A program made the translations under genes and the position numbers. The notes below the pieces were generated by a model. The model did no database searches. It saw only the letters and a list, made by a program, of their open reading frames with translations, and was not told the DNA's origin. A stretch of 64,000 bases of DNA from Anaeromicrobium sediminis (GTDB lineage: Bacteria; Bacillota; Clostridia; Peptostreptococcales; Thermotaleaceae). The DNA lies in the NCBI RefSeq assembly GCF_002270055.1, contig NZ_NIBG01000022.1, forward strand, positions 1 through 64,000, read 5' to 3'. Shown piece by piece: positions 16,609 through 24,809 of the stretch (the first letter of the stretch is position 1; every line of letters begins with the position of its first letter).

Positions 16609-17391
16609 ATGGATAAAAGAAGAATATATTTTATTTTTAATGAGAATAATGAAATATTAGTAAATACATCAAATAAAGAAATATTATTACCTAGTGATGA
16701 GCACATGAAGAATTTAAATATAAGCTTGAACAATATGAATTTATTAATAGAAAAGGAAAATGAGGAATTTCTATTTGGAAAAGTAGAAGATTTAATTAAT
16801 CTACCTAAAGATTTTCAGTTTTATAGGCTTATTTCACTCATAGATTTAATGGGAAAGGAAATATATAATTTAGGAAGCAAAGCTCTACACTTAATTAATT
16901 GGCATAATGATTATAAGTATTGTAGCAAATGTGGAACTTTAGTTGAGGAAAAGAAAGACGAGAGAGCAAAAATATGTCCTAAATGCGGACTTGTAAATTA
17001 TCCTACTATTTCTCCTGCTATAATAACAGCTGTTATAAAGGAAGATAAACTATTGCTTGCACATAATACTAGATTTCAAAATGATATGCACAGTGTTATT
17101 GCAGGATTTGTGGATCCAGGAGAAACCTTTGAGGACTGTGTTAGGAGAGAAGTAAAAGAAGAGGTAGGAATAGATGTTAAGAATATAAAATACTTTGGAA
17201 ATCAACCATGGCCTTTCCCATATTCCTTAATGGTTGCATTCACATGTGAATATGAAAAGGGAGAAATAAAAGTAGATGGGAATGAAATAGACAAGGCAAA
17301 TTGGTATAGTGTAGATAATATGCCTAATGTACCATCTAAAGGAAGTGTAGCTAGGGAACTTATTGACTGGTTTATTGAAAATTATAAATAG
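16609..17391 (+). CDS. nudC: NADH pyrophosphatase / NAD-cap decapping Nudix hydrolase
   Basis: This 260-aa cytosolic NudC-type enzyme hydrolyses NAD(H) and removes NAD caps from RNA. It has a variable N-terminal domain (1-100), a four-cysteine zinc ribbon (CSKCGTL...CPKCGL, about 105-125), the Nudix box GFVDPGETFEDCVRREVKEEVGI-type region at about 165-187, and the diagnostic NQPWPFPYSLM motif (SQPWPFPxS family signature) at about 198. ATG at 16609 follows GAGGT by eight bases; ATGs at 16591 and 16603 overlap that site. It is a single gene between the ars operon and nrdDG. Confidence 0.92.
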   Translation: MDKRRIYFIFNENNEILVNTSNKEILLPSDEHMKNLNISLNNMNLLIEKENEEFLFGKVEDLINLPKDFQFYRLISLIDLMGKEIYNLGSKALHLINWHNDYKYCSKCGTLVEEKKDERAKICPKCGLVNYPTISPAIITAVIKEDKLLLAHNTRFQNDMHSVIAGFVDPGETFEDCVRREVKEEVGIDVKNIKYFGNQPWPFPYSLMVAFTCEYEKGEIKVDGNEIDKANWYSVDNMPNVPSKGSVARELIDWFIENYK

Positions 17392-17458
17392 ATTTTATAA
17401 ACAAAAGAATAGAAGAGAAATCGTAGATAAAAATACTATTTAATGGACCATATGGAAC

Positions 17459-17487
17459 TTGACACACGACCTAATTCCTATTAATAT
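17459..17487 (+). promoter_or_regulatory. Near-consensus promoter reading toward nrdD
   Basis: TTGACA at 17459 and TAATAT at 17482 with a 17-base spacer. Between it and nrdD lie a TAGGCA-CATA-TGCCTA hairpin (around 17518) and a terminator (17560-17587), so this promoter may make a short untranslated RNA or an attenuated leader. Confidence 0.55.
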
Positions 17488-17559
17488 AGACAAAGTACGA
17501 CAAATACGAAATTTTATAGGCACATATGCCTAAAATAGATAATATTAAAAATTAATTAG

Positions 17560-17587
17560 GCCCTTATAACAAAAAAGGGCATTTTTT
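17560..17587 (+). terminator. Terminator/attenuator upstream of nrdD
   Basis: GCCCTT pairs with AAGGGC, followed by ATTTTTTATT. It is 168 bases past the nudC stop and before the nrdD promoter region. Confidence 0.65.
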
Positions 17588-17591
17588 ATTG

Positions 17592-17643
17592 TATAATAAT
17601 CTATATATAGTATGAGAGAAGAATTATAGACACAACATATAGA
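17592..17643 (+). promoter_or_regulatory. nrdD promoter with two candidate NrdR boxes
   Basis: A TATAAT at 17592-17597 is followed by AATCTATATATAGT (17598-17611) and ACACAACATATAGA (17630-17643). Both resemble the recalled NrdR consensus (ACACWATATWTWGT), and their starts are 32 bases apart, the three-helical-turn spacing typical of paired NrdR boxes. They lie between the -10 box and the nrdD ribosome binding site, fitting repression by the dATP/ATP-sensing NrdR. Confidence 0.55.
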
Positions 17644-17659
17644 GAAAAGGGGTTTGGAA

Positions 17660-20020
17660 ATGGTTGAGAAAATTAAAAAAAGAGATGGTAGAATTATTGG
17701 GTTTGAGCCTGAGAAAATTACTCTAGCCATATATAAGTCTGCCAAAGAAGTAGCTAATGAAGAGGGGAAAAATCCAAATTACCAAATGGCTGAAAGCTTA
17801 ACTAATAATGTTATAGAACTGCTAGATGAAAAATACACAGGACACATACCAACAGTTGAAGAAATACAAGACGTGGTTATAAAGACTCTAATAGAAACAG
17901 GACATGCAAAGACAAGTGAAGCGTACATTTTATATAGAGCTGAAAGAAGTAGATGCAGAGAATCTAAGACTCGATTAATGAAGACTATACATAATCTTAC
18001 ATTAAAAGATGCAAAAGAAAGTGATACAAAAAGGGAAAATGCTAACATAGATGGGAATACGGCCATGGGGACTATGCTTCAATATGGAAGTACCGTATCA
18101 AAGGAATTCTGTAAAACTCACATGTTAAACAAAGAACATTCCTTATCCCATGACAATGGAGACATTCATATTCATGACTTAGATTTCTTCAACATGGGAA
18201 CTTTAACTTGTTCACAAATAGATATTCGAAAATTATTTAAGGGTGGTTTTTCTACAGGCCATGGTTTTTTAAGAGAGCCACAGGACATAGGAAGTTATGC
18301 AGCACTTGCGGCCATTACTATACAGTCTAATCAAAACGATCAACATGGAGGACAAAGTATTCCATTCTTAGATTATGGATTAGCTCCAGGTGTGAAAAAA
18401 ACTTATAAAAAGCTTTATTGTTCTAATTTATCAAAGGCTCTTTCATTAAACTTTAATATGGAAGATGAGGATGCAGATAAACTAGTTATAGAGGTTGTAG
18501 AGAAAGCTGAGAAAGATTCAGGTAAAGATATAGAATTAAAGGGAACAGAAATATATGAAGCCATAATAGGCATCTTAATGGATAAGCTTAATATTAATAA
18601 AGATGAAGCTACTAGAATACATGATTTTGCAAAAAAACATGCTTATAAGGAGACGGATAGAAAAACTTATCAAGCCATGGAGGCCTTTATTCATAACTTA
18701 AATACTATGCACTCAAGGGCCGGTGCACAAGTTCCATTTAGTAGTATTAATTTCGGAACAGATATTTCAGAAGAGGGAAGAATGGTTTCTAAAAACTTAC
18801 TTCTATCAACGGAAGCTGGTCTTGGAAACGGAGAAACAGCCATATTCCCTATATCCATATTTAAAGTAAAAGAGGGAGTAAATTATAATCAAGAAGACCC
18901 TAACTACGATTTATTTAAATTAGCATGTAGAGTATCTGCTAAAAGATTATTCCCTAACTTTAGTTTTATAGATGCTCCATTTAATAAAAAGTACTATGTG
19001 CCAAATTGTCCAGAGACAGAGGCAACTTATATGGGTTGTAGAACAAGAGTTGTGGGTAATTCCTATGATCCATCAAGAAATATAGTAACTGGAAGGGGTA
19101 ACTTATCATTCACATCTATTAACCTTCCGAGGTTAGCTATAGAATATGGTCATGTATTAAATAAAGAGGCTGATATAGATGGATTCTTTAAGGGGTTAGG
19201 CGAAAAGATAGACTTAGTAATGAATCAATTATTAGAAAGAATGGAAGTACAAAAGAATAAGAAGGTTAAAAACTTCCCATTCCTTATGGGTCAAGGCGTT
19301 TGGTTAGATTCTGATAACTTAAATCCAGAAGATGACTTAAGTGAAATAATAAAACATGGAACATTAACTGTAGGCTTCATAGGTTTAGCAGAGTGTTTAA
19401 AAGCATTAATAGGAAAACATCACGGAGAAAGTGAAGAAGCCCAAGCGTTAGGAATAAAGATTATAAAATATATGAGAGATAAATTAGATAAGGCATCAGA
19501 AGAGCAGAAACTTAATTTCTCTTTAATAGGAACACCAGCAGAAGGTCTTTCTGGAAGGTTTACAAAATCAGATAGGGAAAAATACGGTGAAATAAAGGGA
19601 ATAACAGATAAGGAATATTATACTAATTCATTCCATGTTCCTGTATATCATAAAATAAGTGCTTACGATAAAATCCAAAAGGAAGCTCCTTATCATGAAT
19701 TTACCAATGCAGGTCATATTACCTATATTGAGTTAGATGGAAAACCATCAGACAACATAGAGGCCTTTGAAACTATTGTAAGAGCCATGCATGAAGCTGG
19801 AATAGGCTATGGATCTGTAAATCATCCTGTAGATAGGGACCCTGTATGTGGATACAATGGAGTAATAGATGAGGTTTGCCCTAAATGTGGAAGAACAGAG
19901 GAAGACGGAATTAAATTTGACAGAATAAGAAGAATAACAGGATACTTAGTTGGAACTGTTGAAAGATTTAATAATGCAAAGCAAGCAGAAGTAAGGGATA
20001 GAACTAAACACAATATGTAA
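17660..20020 (+). CDS. nrdD: Anaerobic ribonucleoside-triphosphate reductase, class III large subunit
   Basis: This 786-aa glycyl-radical enzyme converts NTPs to dNTPs without oxygen. An ATP-cone allosteric domain occupies residues 4-95 (IKKRDGRIIGFEPEKITLAI). The catalytic barrel contains the HDLDFFNMGTLTCSQ region and the MGCRTRVVGN segment. The C-terminal zinc site is CGYNGVIDEVCPKCG, and the glycyl radical loop is RITGYLVG, with Gly near 761. ATG at 17660 lies seven bases after AAAAGGGG; the in-frame TTG at 17654 overlaps it. nrdG follows after 16 bases. Expression is probably under NrdR. Confidence 0.96.
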   Translation: MVEKIKKRDGRIIGFEPEKITLAIYKSAKEVANEEGKNPNYQMAESLTNNVIELLDEKYTGHIPTVEEIQDVVIKTLIETGHAKTSEAYILYRAERSRCRESKTRLMKTIHNLTLKDAKESDTKRENANIDGNTAMGTMLQYGSTVSKEFCKTHMLNKEHSLSHDNGDIHIHDLDFFNMGTLTCSQIDIRKLFKGGFSTGHGFLREPQDIGSYAALAAITIQSNQNDQHGGQSIPFLDYGLAPGVKKTYKKLYCSNLSKALSLNFNMEDEDADKLVIEVVEKAEKDSGKDIELKGTEIYEAIIGILMDKLNINKDEATRIHDFAKKHAYKETDRKTYQAMEAFIHNLNTMHSRAGAQVPFSSINFGTDISEEGRMVSKNLLLSTEAGLGNGETAIFPISIFKVKEGVNYNQEDPNYDLFKLACRVSAKRLFPNFSFIDAPFNKKYYVPNCPETEATYMGCRTRVVGNSYDPSRNIVTGRGNLSFTSINLPRLAIEYGHVLNKEADIDGFFKGLGEKIDLVMNQLLERMEVQKNKKVKNFPFLMGQGVWLDSDNLNPEDDLSEIIKHGTLTVGFIGLAECLKALIGKHHGESEEAQALGIKIIKYMRDKLDKASEEQKLNFSLIGTPAEGLSGRFTKSDREKYGEIKGITDKEYYTNSFHVPVYHKISAYDKIQKEAPYHEFTNAGHITYIELDGKPSDNIEAFETIVRAMHEAGIGYGSVNHPVDRDPVCGYNGVIDEVCPKCGRTEEDGIKFDRIRRITGYLVGTVERFNNAKQAEVRDRTKHNM

Positions 20021-20036
20021 AGAAGGATGTTTGAAT

Positions 20037-20582
20037 ATGGATATTCGGTTATCTCATGAAATTACAAAGGATAGTATAGTAGATGGACCTGGTTTTAGGG
20101 CCGTTATTTGGACTCAAGGATGCAAACATAAATGTATAGGATGCCACAACCAATCAACCCATGATTTTAAAGGGGGATTTGTAGTGGATACGGAACAAAT
20201 AAAAGAAGAATTAAGATCCTTAAGACTTCATAAAGGAATTACCCTATCGGGAGGAGATCCCTTTGAACAGCCTATGCCTTGTATAGAAATAGCTAAAGAA
20301 GCTAAAAGTTTAGGTTTAGATGTATGGGCATATACAGGGTATACTTTTGAAGAATTAATAAATTATAAAGCATCAACATATAAAGAGGGATGGAAAGAGT
20401 TACTTGGGTATGTGGATGTATTAGTGGATGGTCCCTTTATCATGGAAGAAAAAAATATGCTTTTAAGATTTAGAGGTTCTGAGAATCAAAGGATTATAGA
20501 TGTAAAAAAATCAGTAGCTGCTAAAGTGGTAATGATCAAAGAAGAGTATTATGACATAGAAGAAATAGCTATGACAATATAA
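20037..20582 (+). CDS. nrdG: Anaerobic ribonucleotide reductase activating protein (radical SAM)
   Basis: This 181-aa radical SAM enzyme installs the glycyl radical on NrdD using S-adenosylmethionine and a [4Fe-4S] cluster. The cluster motif is CKHKCIGC near residue 32, preceded by the family pattern DGPGFRAVIWTQG. The GGDPFEQ segment near 80 contacts SAM. It is of normal length and has no extra ferredoxin domain, which separates it from pyruvate formate-lyase activases. ATG at 20037 follows AGAAGGA by nine bases. It is in an operon with nrdD. Confidence 0.95.
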   Translation: MDIRLSHEITKDSIVDGPGFRAVIWTQGCKHKCIGCHNQSTHDFKGGFVVDTEQIKEELRSLRLHKGITLSGGDPFEQPMPCIEIAKEAKSLGLDVWAYTGYTFEELINYKASTYKEGWKELLGYVDVLVDGPFIMEEKNMLLRFRGSENQRIIDVKKSVAAKVVMIKEEYYDIEEIAMTI

Positions 20583-20589
20583 GATATGA

Positions 20590-20627
20590 AAGTTCCTAGG
20601 GAAAAATTTTTCCTAGGAACTTTTTTA
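20590..20627 (+). terminator. Terminator of nrdDG
   Basis: AGTTCCTAGG with TCCTAGGAAC plus A-T extensions, followed by six T. A similar hairpin sequence ends the gene at 36112. Confidence 0.85.
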
Positions 20628-20742
20628 TTGCATTTTTTATTTCCTCGGAAATTGCAAATGTACCTATAAATATGTATATGTCACGTCTCAAAATATTCAT
20701 CATAAATTAATAGTATAGGGAAAAAAGGAGGGATATGACTTT

Positions 20743-22158
20743 ATGCTTATTCATACGGTAAAGCCAGGTGAATCACTTTGGCAAATTTCAACAGCTTATG
20801 GTGTACCAATTAAAAAAATAATAGAAGTAAATAAGTTACCAAATCCAAACCAATTAGTTAATGGTCAATCATTAGTTATTCCAAAAGAAGACGTTGTTCA
20901 TATAGTAAGGCCAGGAGAAAACTTATGGAAAATTGCTAAAGATTATGGAACAACAGTACAAACCATTATTAAGGTAAATAAAATTACTGATCCTAAATCC
21001 ATTTATCCAGGTAAGAGGTTATATATTCCAGCACCTCGACACTATGTTAAAACAGGAGAAAGGGCATGGGAAATTGCTAAGCGTTATGGAGTTCCATTGG
21101 AAGCTCTCTTAAAGGTAAACCATATAGAAGATCCACGTTCCATATATCCAGGTATGGTTTTAATCATTCCTAGAAAACAAAAACCACCTATGGATGTTAA
21201 TGCATATATTTATAATTTGGATAAAGAGGCAATACCAATTGTAAGGGAGGATGGAAAATATCTAACTTACCTAAGCCCCTTTGCATATCTGATTAAAGAA
21301 GATGGAAGTCTGCAGCCAATAAAAGATGTTCCAGCTATTAAGACTGCCTATGAGGAAAATGTAGTTCCTATGATGTCAATTACGAACTTTACTTCAACGG
21401 AGAAAGGGGAAAATGTTGCAAATATTATTTTAAACAGTAATGAAATTCAAGAAAAGTTATTGACGAATATTATAAATATTATGAAAGAAAAAGGTTATCA
21501 AGGATTAAACGTTGACTTTGAAAATGTACTTCCTAAAGATCGGGAGCCTTATAATAAGTTCATGCAGCGTACTGTAGATCGCCTACATCCAGAAGGATTC
21601 TTCGTTTCAAGTGCCCTAGCACCAAAGGTTAGCGCAGAACAACCTGGGTTATTGTATGAAGCACATGATTATGAGGCCCATGGCAGAATTGCTGATTTTG
21701 TCGTGTTAATGACATATGAATGGGGAGCTAGAGTTGGACCACCTCAAGCTATTTCACCACTAAATCAGATTAAGAGAGTACTTGATTATGCAGTTACTGT
21801 TATTCCTAAAGAAAAGATATACTTTGGTTTTCAAATATATGCACGAGATTGGTTACTTCCTCACAAAAAAGGTCAAGAGGCAAGGACGTTTAGTCCACAG
21901 GAAGCAATATTACAGGCAGCAAAATATGGTGCAACAATTAAATACGATCCAGTAGCTCAATCACCATATTATCGTTATAGGGATGAACAAGGAAGAATGC
22001 ACGAAGTTTGGTTTGAAGATGCCCGTAGTGCCCAAGCAAAATTTGATACGGTAAAGGATTATGGTTTAAGTGGTATTAGCTATTGGGTTTTAGGTTATCC
22101 ATTTCCACAAAACTGGGTTTTACTTGAGGATAATTTTAATATTAGAAAACAATTATAA
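20743..22158 (+). CDS. Triple-LysM glycoside hydrolase family 18 protein (spore cortex/wall hydrolase, YaaH/SleL type)
   Basis: This 471-aa protein has three LysM peptidoglycan-binding modules at about 3-46, 50-95 and 98-142 (each with GE.LW or GERAW and a closing Y/VNGQ-I/LVIP pattern), then a GH18 barrel at about 150-460. The catalytic strand reads GLNVDFEN, keeping the key acid (Glu) of GH18 DxxDxDxE. The architecture matches Bacillus YaaH/SleL, N-acetylglucosaminidases that act on spore cortex, and it likewise lacks a signal peptide. This supports a spore-forming host. It uses somewhat more G/C-ending codons (CGT, CCT, GCC) than its neighbours, possibly a sign of transfer. Confidence 0.9.
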   Translation: MLIHTVKPGESLWQISTAYGVPIKKIIEVNKLPNPNQLVNGQSLVIPKEDVVHIVRPGENLWKIAKDYGTTVQTIIKVNKITDPKSIYPGKRLYIPAPRHYVKTGERAWEIAKRYGVPLEALLKVNHIEDPRSIYPGMVLIIPRKQKPPMDVNAYIYNLDKEAIPIVREDGKYLTYLSPFAYLIKEDGSLQPIKDVPAIKTAYEENVVPMMSITNFTSTEKGENVANIILNSNEIQEKLLTNIINIMKEKGYQGLNVDFENVLPKDREPYNKFMQRTVDRLHPEGFFVSSALAPKVSAEQPGLLYEAHDYEAHGRIADFVVLMTYEWGARVGPPQAISPLNQIKRVLDYAVTVIPKEKIYFGFQIYARDWLLPHKKGQEARTFSPQEAILQAAKYGATIKYDPVAQSPYYRYRDEQGRMHEVWFEDARSAQAKFDTVKDYGLSGISYWVLGYPFPQNWVLLEDNFNIRKQL

Positions 22159-22189
22159 GTGATTTTATATGGGCAATACCTAATATATA

Positions 22190-22229
22190 AAAGTTCTTAG
22201 TGAAGATTCTTTACTGGGAACTTTTTTTA
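22190..22229 (+). terminator. Terminator of the LysM/GH18 gene
   Basis: AAAGTTC-TTAGT with ACT-GGGAACTTT and seven T, 32 bases past the stop codon. Confidence 0.75.
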
Positions 22230-22239
22230 CGTTATAGAA

Positions 22240-22397
22240 AATTATAAATTTTCAAAACTGTAGATAAGTAAAAAAATAAGGGGGTGTGGGGGAAGGATTC
22301 CTCTGCCTATTTAAAGAAAGGTGTTCAGATTGCGAGAGCAATCGTCGAAGGGAACCATAGGGTTCCATAACGAATCATACGAAGTATGACTTTTTAT
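22240..22397 (+). ncRNA. Candidate structured RNA / intergenic element, copy 2 (long form)
   Basis: The gap 22159-22531 has no ORF. After the LysM terminator, the first 33 bases repeat 5435-5467 with one mismatch. Then come a G-rich stretch and three successive hairpins: GATTGC-GAGA-GCAATC (22329-22344), GGAACC-ATAG-GGTTCC (about 22352-22367) and CATAC-GAA-GTATG (22376-22388), followed by CTTTTTATAT. The last hairpin and tail also match copy 1. This could be a structured RNA with a terminator or a non-autonomous repeat. I cannot match it to a known family. Confidence 0.4.
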
Positions 22398-22531
22398 ATG
22401 TGATAATAACTCATAGTAAAATATTTACAACCTTGGCAAGAGAAAAGATAAATGATAATGTATTAATACATATGGATGAATGTAAAAATAAAAAAACATA
22501 GTTATTTTATAATCAAGGGAGAGGACTTTAA

Positions 22532-23095
22532 ATGATAAATGAAACTTTACAAGTAATAAAAAATAGAAGGAGTACAAGGAAGTTTAAACCAGAGCAAATA
22601 AAAGAAGAGGAATTAGAAGCCATATTAGAAGCTGGTATTTACGCACCAAGTGCCCATAATGACCAGCCTTGGAATTTCACTGTAATTCAAAACAAAGAAT
22701 TAATGGAAGAATTAAACGTGGAGTCAAAGGAGAAGTGTAAAGACTTTCCAGATGAATTGATTAGGAAAATGGCTAACAATGAGAGATTTAATATTTTTTA
22801 TGGAGCACCAACAGTTATAATAGTCTCTGGTAGAGATAACGCTATTATGCCACAAGTAGATTGTGCAGCTGCAACAGAAAATATGCTATTGGCAGCTGAA
22901 TCTCTAGATATAGGAGGATGTTGGAATGGATTTGTAAGCTTTTTATTTAATAGTGAAAAGGGCGATGAATACAAGGAAAAATTAAATATACCAAGGGGAT
23001 ATACGCCTTATTATGGAGTAGCACTTGGGTATAAAAAAGTTAGAGTATTTAATGCACCAGCAAGAAAGGGAAATGTAGTTCAATATATTAAGTAA
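22532..23095 (+). CDS. Nitroreductase-family FMN oxidoreductase
   Basis: This 187-aa cytosolic flavoprotein shows the family pattern RRSTRKFKPEQIKEEELEAILEAG near the N-terminus, SAHNDQPWNFTVI (FMN/phosphate contact) near 40-52, and the DCAAATENMLLAAESLDIGGCWNG stretch in the second half. Such enzymes reduce nitro groups, quinones or enones with NAD(P)H; the physiological substrate is not predictable. It is monocistronic with AGGGAGAGG upstream and a terminator that overlaps its stop codon. It follows the structured element at 22240-22397. Confidence 0.9.
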   Translation: MINETLQVIKNRRSTRKFKPEQIKEEELEAILEAGIYAPSAHNDQPWNFTVIQNKELMEELNVESKEKCKDFPDELIRKMANNERFNIFYGAPTVIIVSGRDNAIMPQVDCAAATENMLLAAESLDIGGCWNGFVSFLFNSEKGDEYKEKLNIPRGYTPYYGVALGYKKVRVFNAPARKGNVVQYIK

Positions 23096-23120
23096 AGTCC
23101 ATGATTTCATGGGCTTTTTT
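23094..23120 (+). terminator. Terminator of the nitroreductase gene
   Basis: AAAGTCCATG with CATGGGCTTT and six T; the stem begins inside the stop codon. Confidence 0.8.
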
Positions 23121-23214
23121 GATATAGAAAATTATGAATATGACATGCTGTTGTCATGATTATTTTGATATTATAGTTATATGAGTACTAAAATAATCAT
23201 ATGGAGGATTTACA

Positions 23215-24105
23215 ATGGATTATATACAGACCAAAACAATGATAACTAAAAATAAGAATCCACACTATTGGTTTGGACATGACTACAATATGAATATTTA
23301 TAAGGGGTGCAATCATGGCTGTATCTATTGTGATTCCAGAAGTGAATGTTATAGAATAGATAATTTTGATAAAGTAAGAGCAAAGGAAAATGCCATAGAT
23401 ATTTTAAGTAAAGATTTAGGTAGAAAGAGAAAAAAGGGAGTGATAGGTACGGGGGCCATGAGTGATCCTTATAATCCCTTTGAGGAAGAGTTATGTCTAA
23501 CTAGGGAATCCTTAAGGCTTATTAATGAATATGGTTTTGGAGTAAGTATATTAACTAAGAGTGAACTGATTGAGAGGGATATGGATATTATAGAGAAAAT
23601 AAATAAAACTTCTCCCGTATGTATTATGATGACCATAACTACCTTTCATGATGAGCTTTGTGAGAGGATAGAGCCAAATGTTAGTGTAACATCTAAACGG
23701 CTACAAGTAATTAAAAAATTTGCTGAACGTGGAATTTTTACAGGAGTAGTATTAGTACCCATACTGCCATTTATAAATGATACAAGGGAAAATATATTAG
23801 GAATTACAAAGGCAGCCTATGACAATGGAGCAAAATTTGTATATGGTAGTTTTGGAGTAACACTTCGCCAAAATCAAAGAATATATTTTTATAATAAATT
23901 AGATGAATTCTTTCCTGGCATAAAGGAAAAGTATATTAGACATTATGGTGAAAAGTATAATTGTAATAGTTTTAACTATAAAATATTAAGAGAATCATTT
24001 AAAGATACATGCAAAGAATTAAAGCTCTTATACAAGATGAAAGACATAATAAATTCATATAAACCGGAGAAACCTGTAGGTAGACAAATTAGTATTTTCG
24101 ATTAA
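23215..24105 (+). CDS. SPL-like radical SAM protein (COG1533)
   Basis: This 296-aa radical SAM protein has the cluster motif CNHGCIYC near residue 32, preceded by NIYKGC. Its overall layout is like the spore photoproduct lyase family (GAMSDPYNPFEEELCLTRESL, then SILTKSELIERD). It lacks the C-terminal cysteine used by true SplB for hydrogen transfer, so repair of spore photoproduct is not assured. Relatives of unknown function are common in Clostridia. It is monocistronic with a TGGAGGA ribosome binding site. A LexA-like box lies just downstream but after its terminator, so it does not control this gene. Confidence 0.85.
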   Translation: MDYIQTKTMITKNKNPHYWFGHDYNMNIYKGCNHGCIYCDSRSECYRIDNFDKVRAKENAIDILSKDLGRKRKKGVIGTGAMSDPYNPFEEELCLTRESLRLINEYGFGVSILTKSELIERDMDIIEKINKTSPVCIMMTITTFHDELCERIEPNVSVTSKRLQVIKKFAERGIFTGVVLVPILPFINDTRENILGITKAAYDNGAKFVYGSFGVTLRQNQRIYFYNKLDEFFPGIKEKYIRHYGEKYNCNSFNYKILRESFKDTCKELKLLYKMKDIINSYKPEKPVGRQISIFD

Positions 24106-24140
24106 GATTTAGGCACAATTACAATTAAATAAATATAAAT

Positions 24141-24180
24141 AAGACTATGAAGAAACCTATAAAATCTTCATGGTCTTTTT
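24141..24180 (+). terminator. Terminator of the SPL-like gene
   Basis: GACTATGAAGA with TCTTCATGGTC (one G-T pair), followed by five T. Confidence 0.8.
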
Positions 24181-24198
24181 GTATGTTAGCAAAAAACT

Positions 24199-24226
24199 AG
24201 AACAAATGTTCTAAGTGTGGTATAAT
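24199..24226 (+). promoter_or_regulatory. LexA/SOS-type box at an extended -10 promoter
   Basis: AGAACAAATGTTCT (24199-24212) has perfect GAAC-N4-GTTC symmetry, the form of Gram-positive LexA operators. Eight bases later TG-G-TATAAT (24218-24226) is an extended -10, which puts the box over the -35 position. The next gene to the right is the Spo0E-like gene at 24509; the intervening 280 bases hold no supported ORF. Confidence 0.5.
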
Positions 24227-24508
24227 AAAAGAGAATCAAAGGAATGACATAAATTTATAAGTATAGTGAAAATCTAACATTTTGTAGATTAAACATTATA
24301 AGTATGGGTATATAGTAAAATATATTTACAAAAAAGGGGATATAAAGTTATTTTAAATACATAGTCACAGAACTAAGTAATTATTAAGATCTTAACAGGA
24401 ATATGAATTTAAACTTAAGAAGATATTTAATAGTAACTTTATTCAAAGACATGATATTTTTCTCTAGTAATACTATCAAAGCTTATAGTAAAAAAGGGGG
24501 ATTAATAC

Positions 24509-24679
24509 ATGAATAAGAAAAAAATAGTAAAGGGACAAATCGAAAGATATAAGGAAACGTTCAATGCTATTTTTAGGGACGATAATGTGGACATGCTAGA
24601 TGAAGAAATTTTAAAACAAAGTAAATATTTAGATAAACTAATAATTGAATATTATAGAGAAAATAAACAATGTGAATGA
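24509..24679 (+). CDS. Spo0E-like aspartyl-phosphate phosphatase, copy 1
   Basis: This 56-aa protein is of the small helical-hairpin Spo0E family that dephosphorylates Spo0A~P and delays sporulation. The signature is SKYLDKLI (Ser38, Asp42), matching the SxELD-type active motif, inside DEEILKQSKYLDKLIIEYYRENK. AAAAAGGGGG precedes the ATG by seven bases. A second copy at 26028 is identical at 38 of 56 positions in my hand alignment, and both are followed by similar hairpins, so the unit was duplicated. A LexA-like box lies 300 bases upstream. Confidence 0.85.
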   Translation: MNKKKIVKGQIERYKETFNAIFRDDNVDMLDEEILKQSKYLDKLIIEYYRENKQCE

Positions 24680-24682
24680 AGT

Positions 24683-24720
24683 AAGCTCTTGCTAGATTAG
24701 AATCTAGTCAGGAGCTTTTT
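24683..24720 (+). terminator. Terminator of Spo0E-like copy 1
   Basis: AAGCTC..CTAGATT with AATCTAG..GAGCTT and five T. It resembles the hairpin at 26209-26246 after copy 2. Confidence 0.8.
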
Positions 24721-24809
24721 AAATTAATATGAAAAAATATTGGATTGTAAATATATGGATGTGATATGATAAAGATGGTTAAGGCTTTAGATAAGGGTAG
24801 GGATATTTT

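Noticed and set aside
22352-22367. GAAC...GTTC as a second LexA box
   Set aside because: The half-sites are six bases apart rather than four and form part of an RNA-like hairpin.
24231-24508. Possible short ORFs between the SOS-like box and Spo0E copy 1
   Set aside because: The longest (37 codons, starting near 24402) has no proper ribosome binding site and overlaps the Spo0E-like start.
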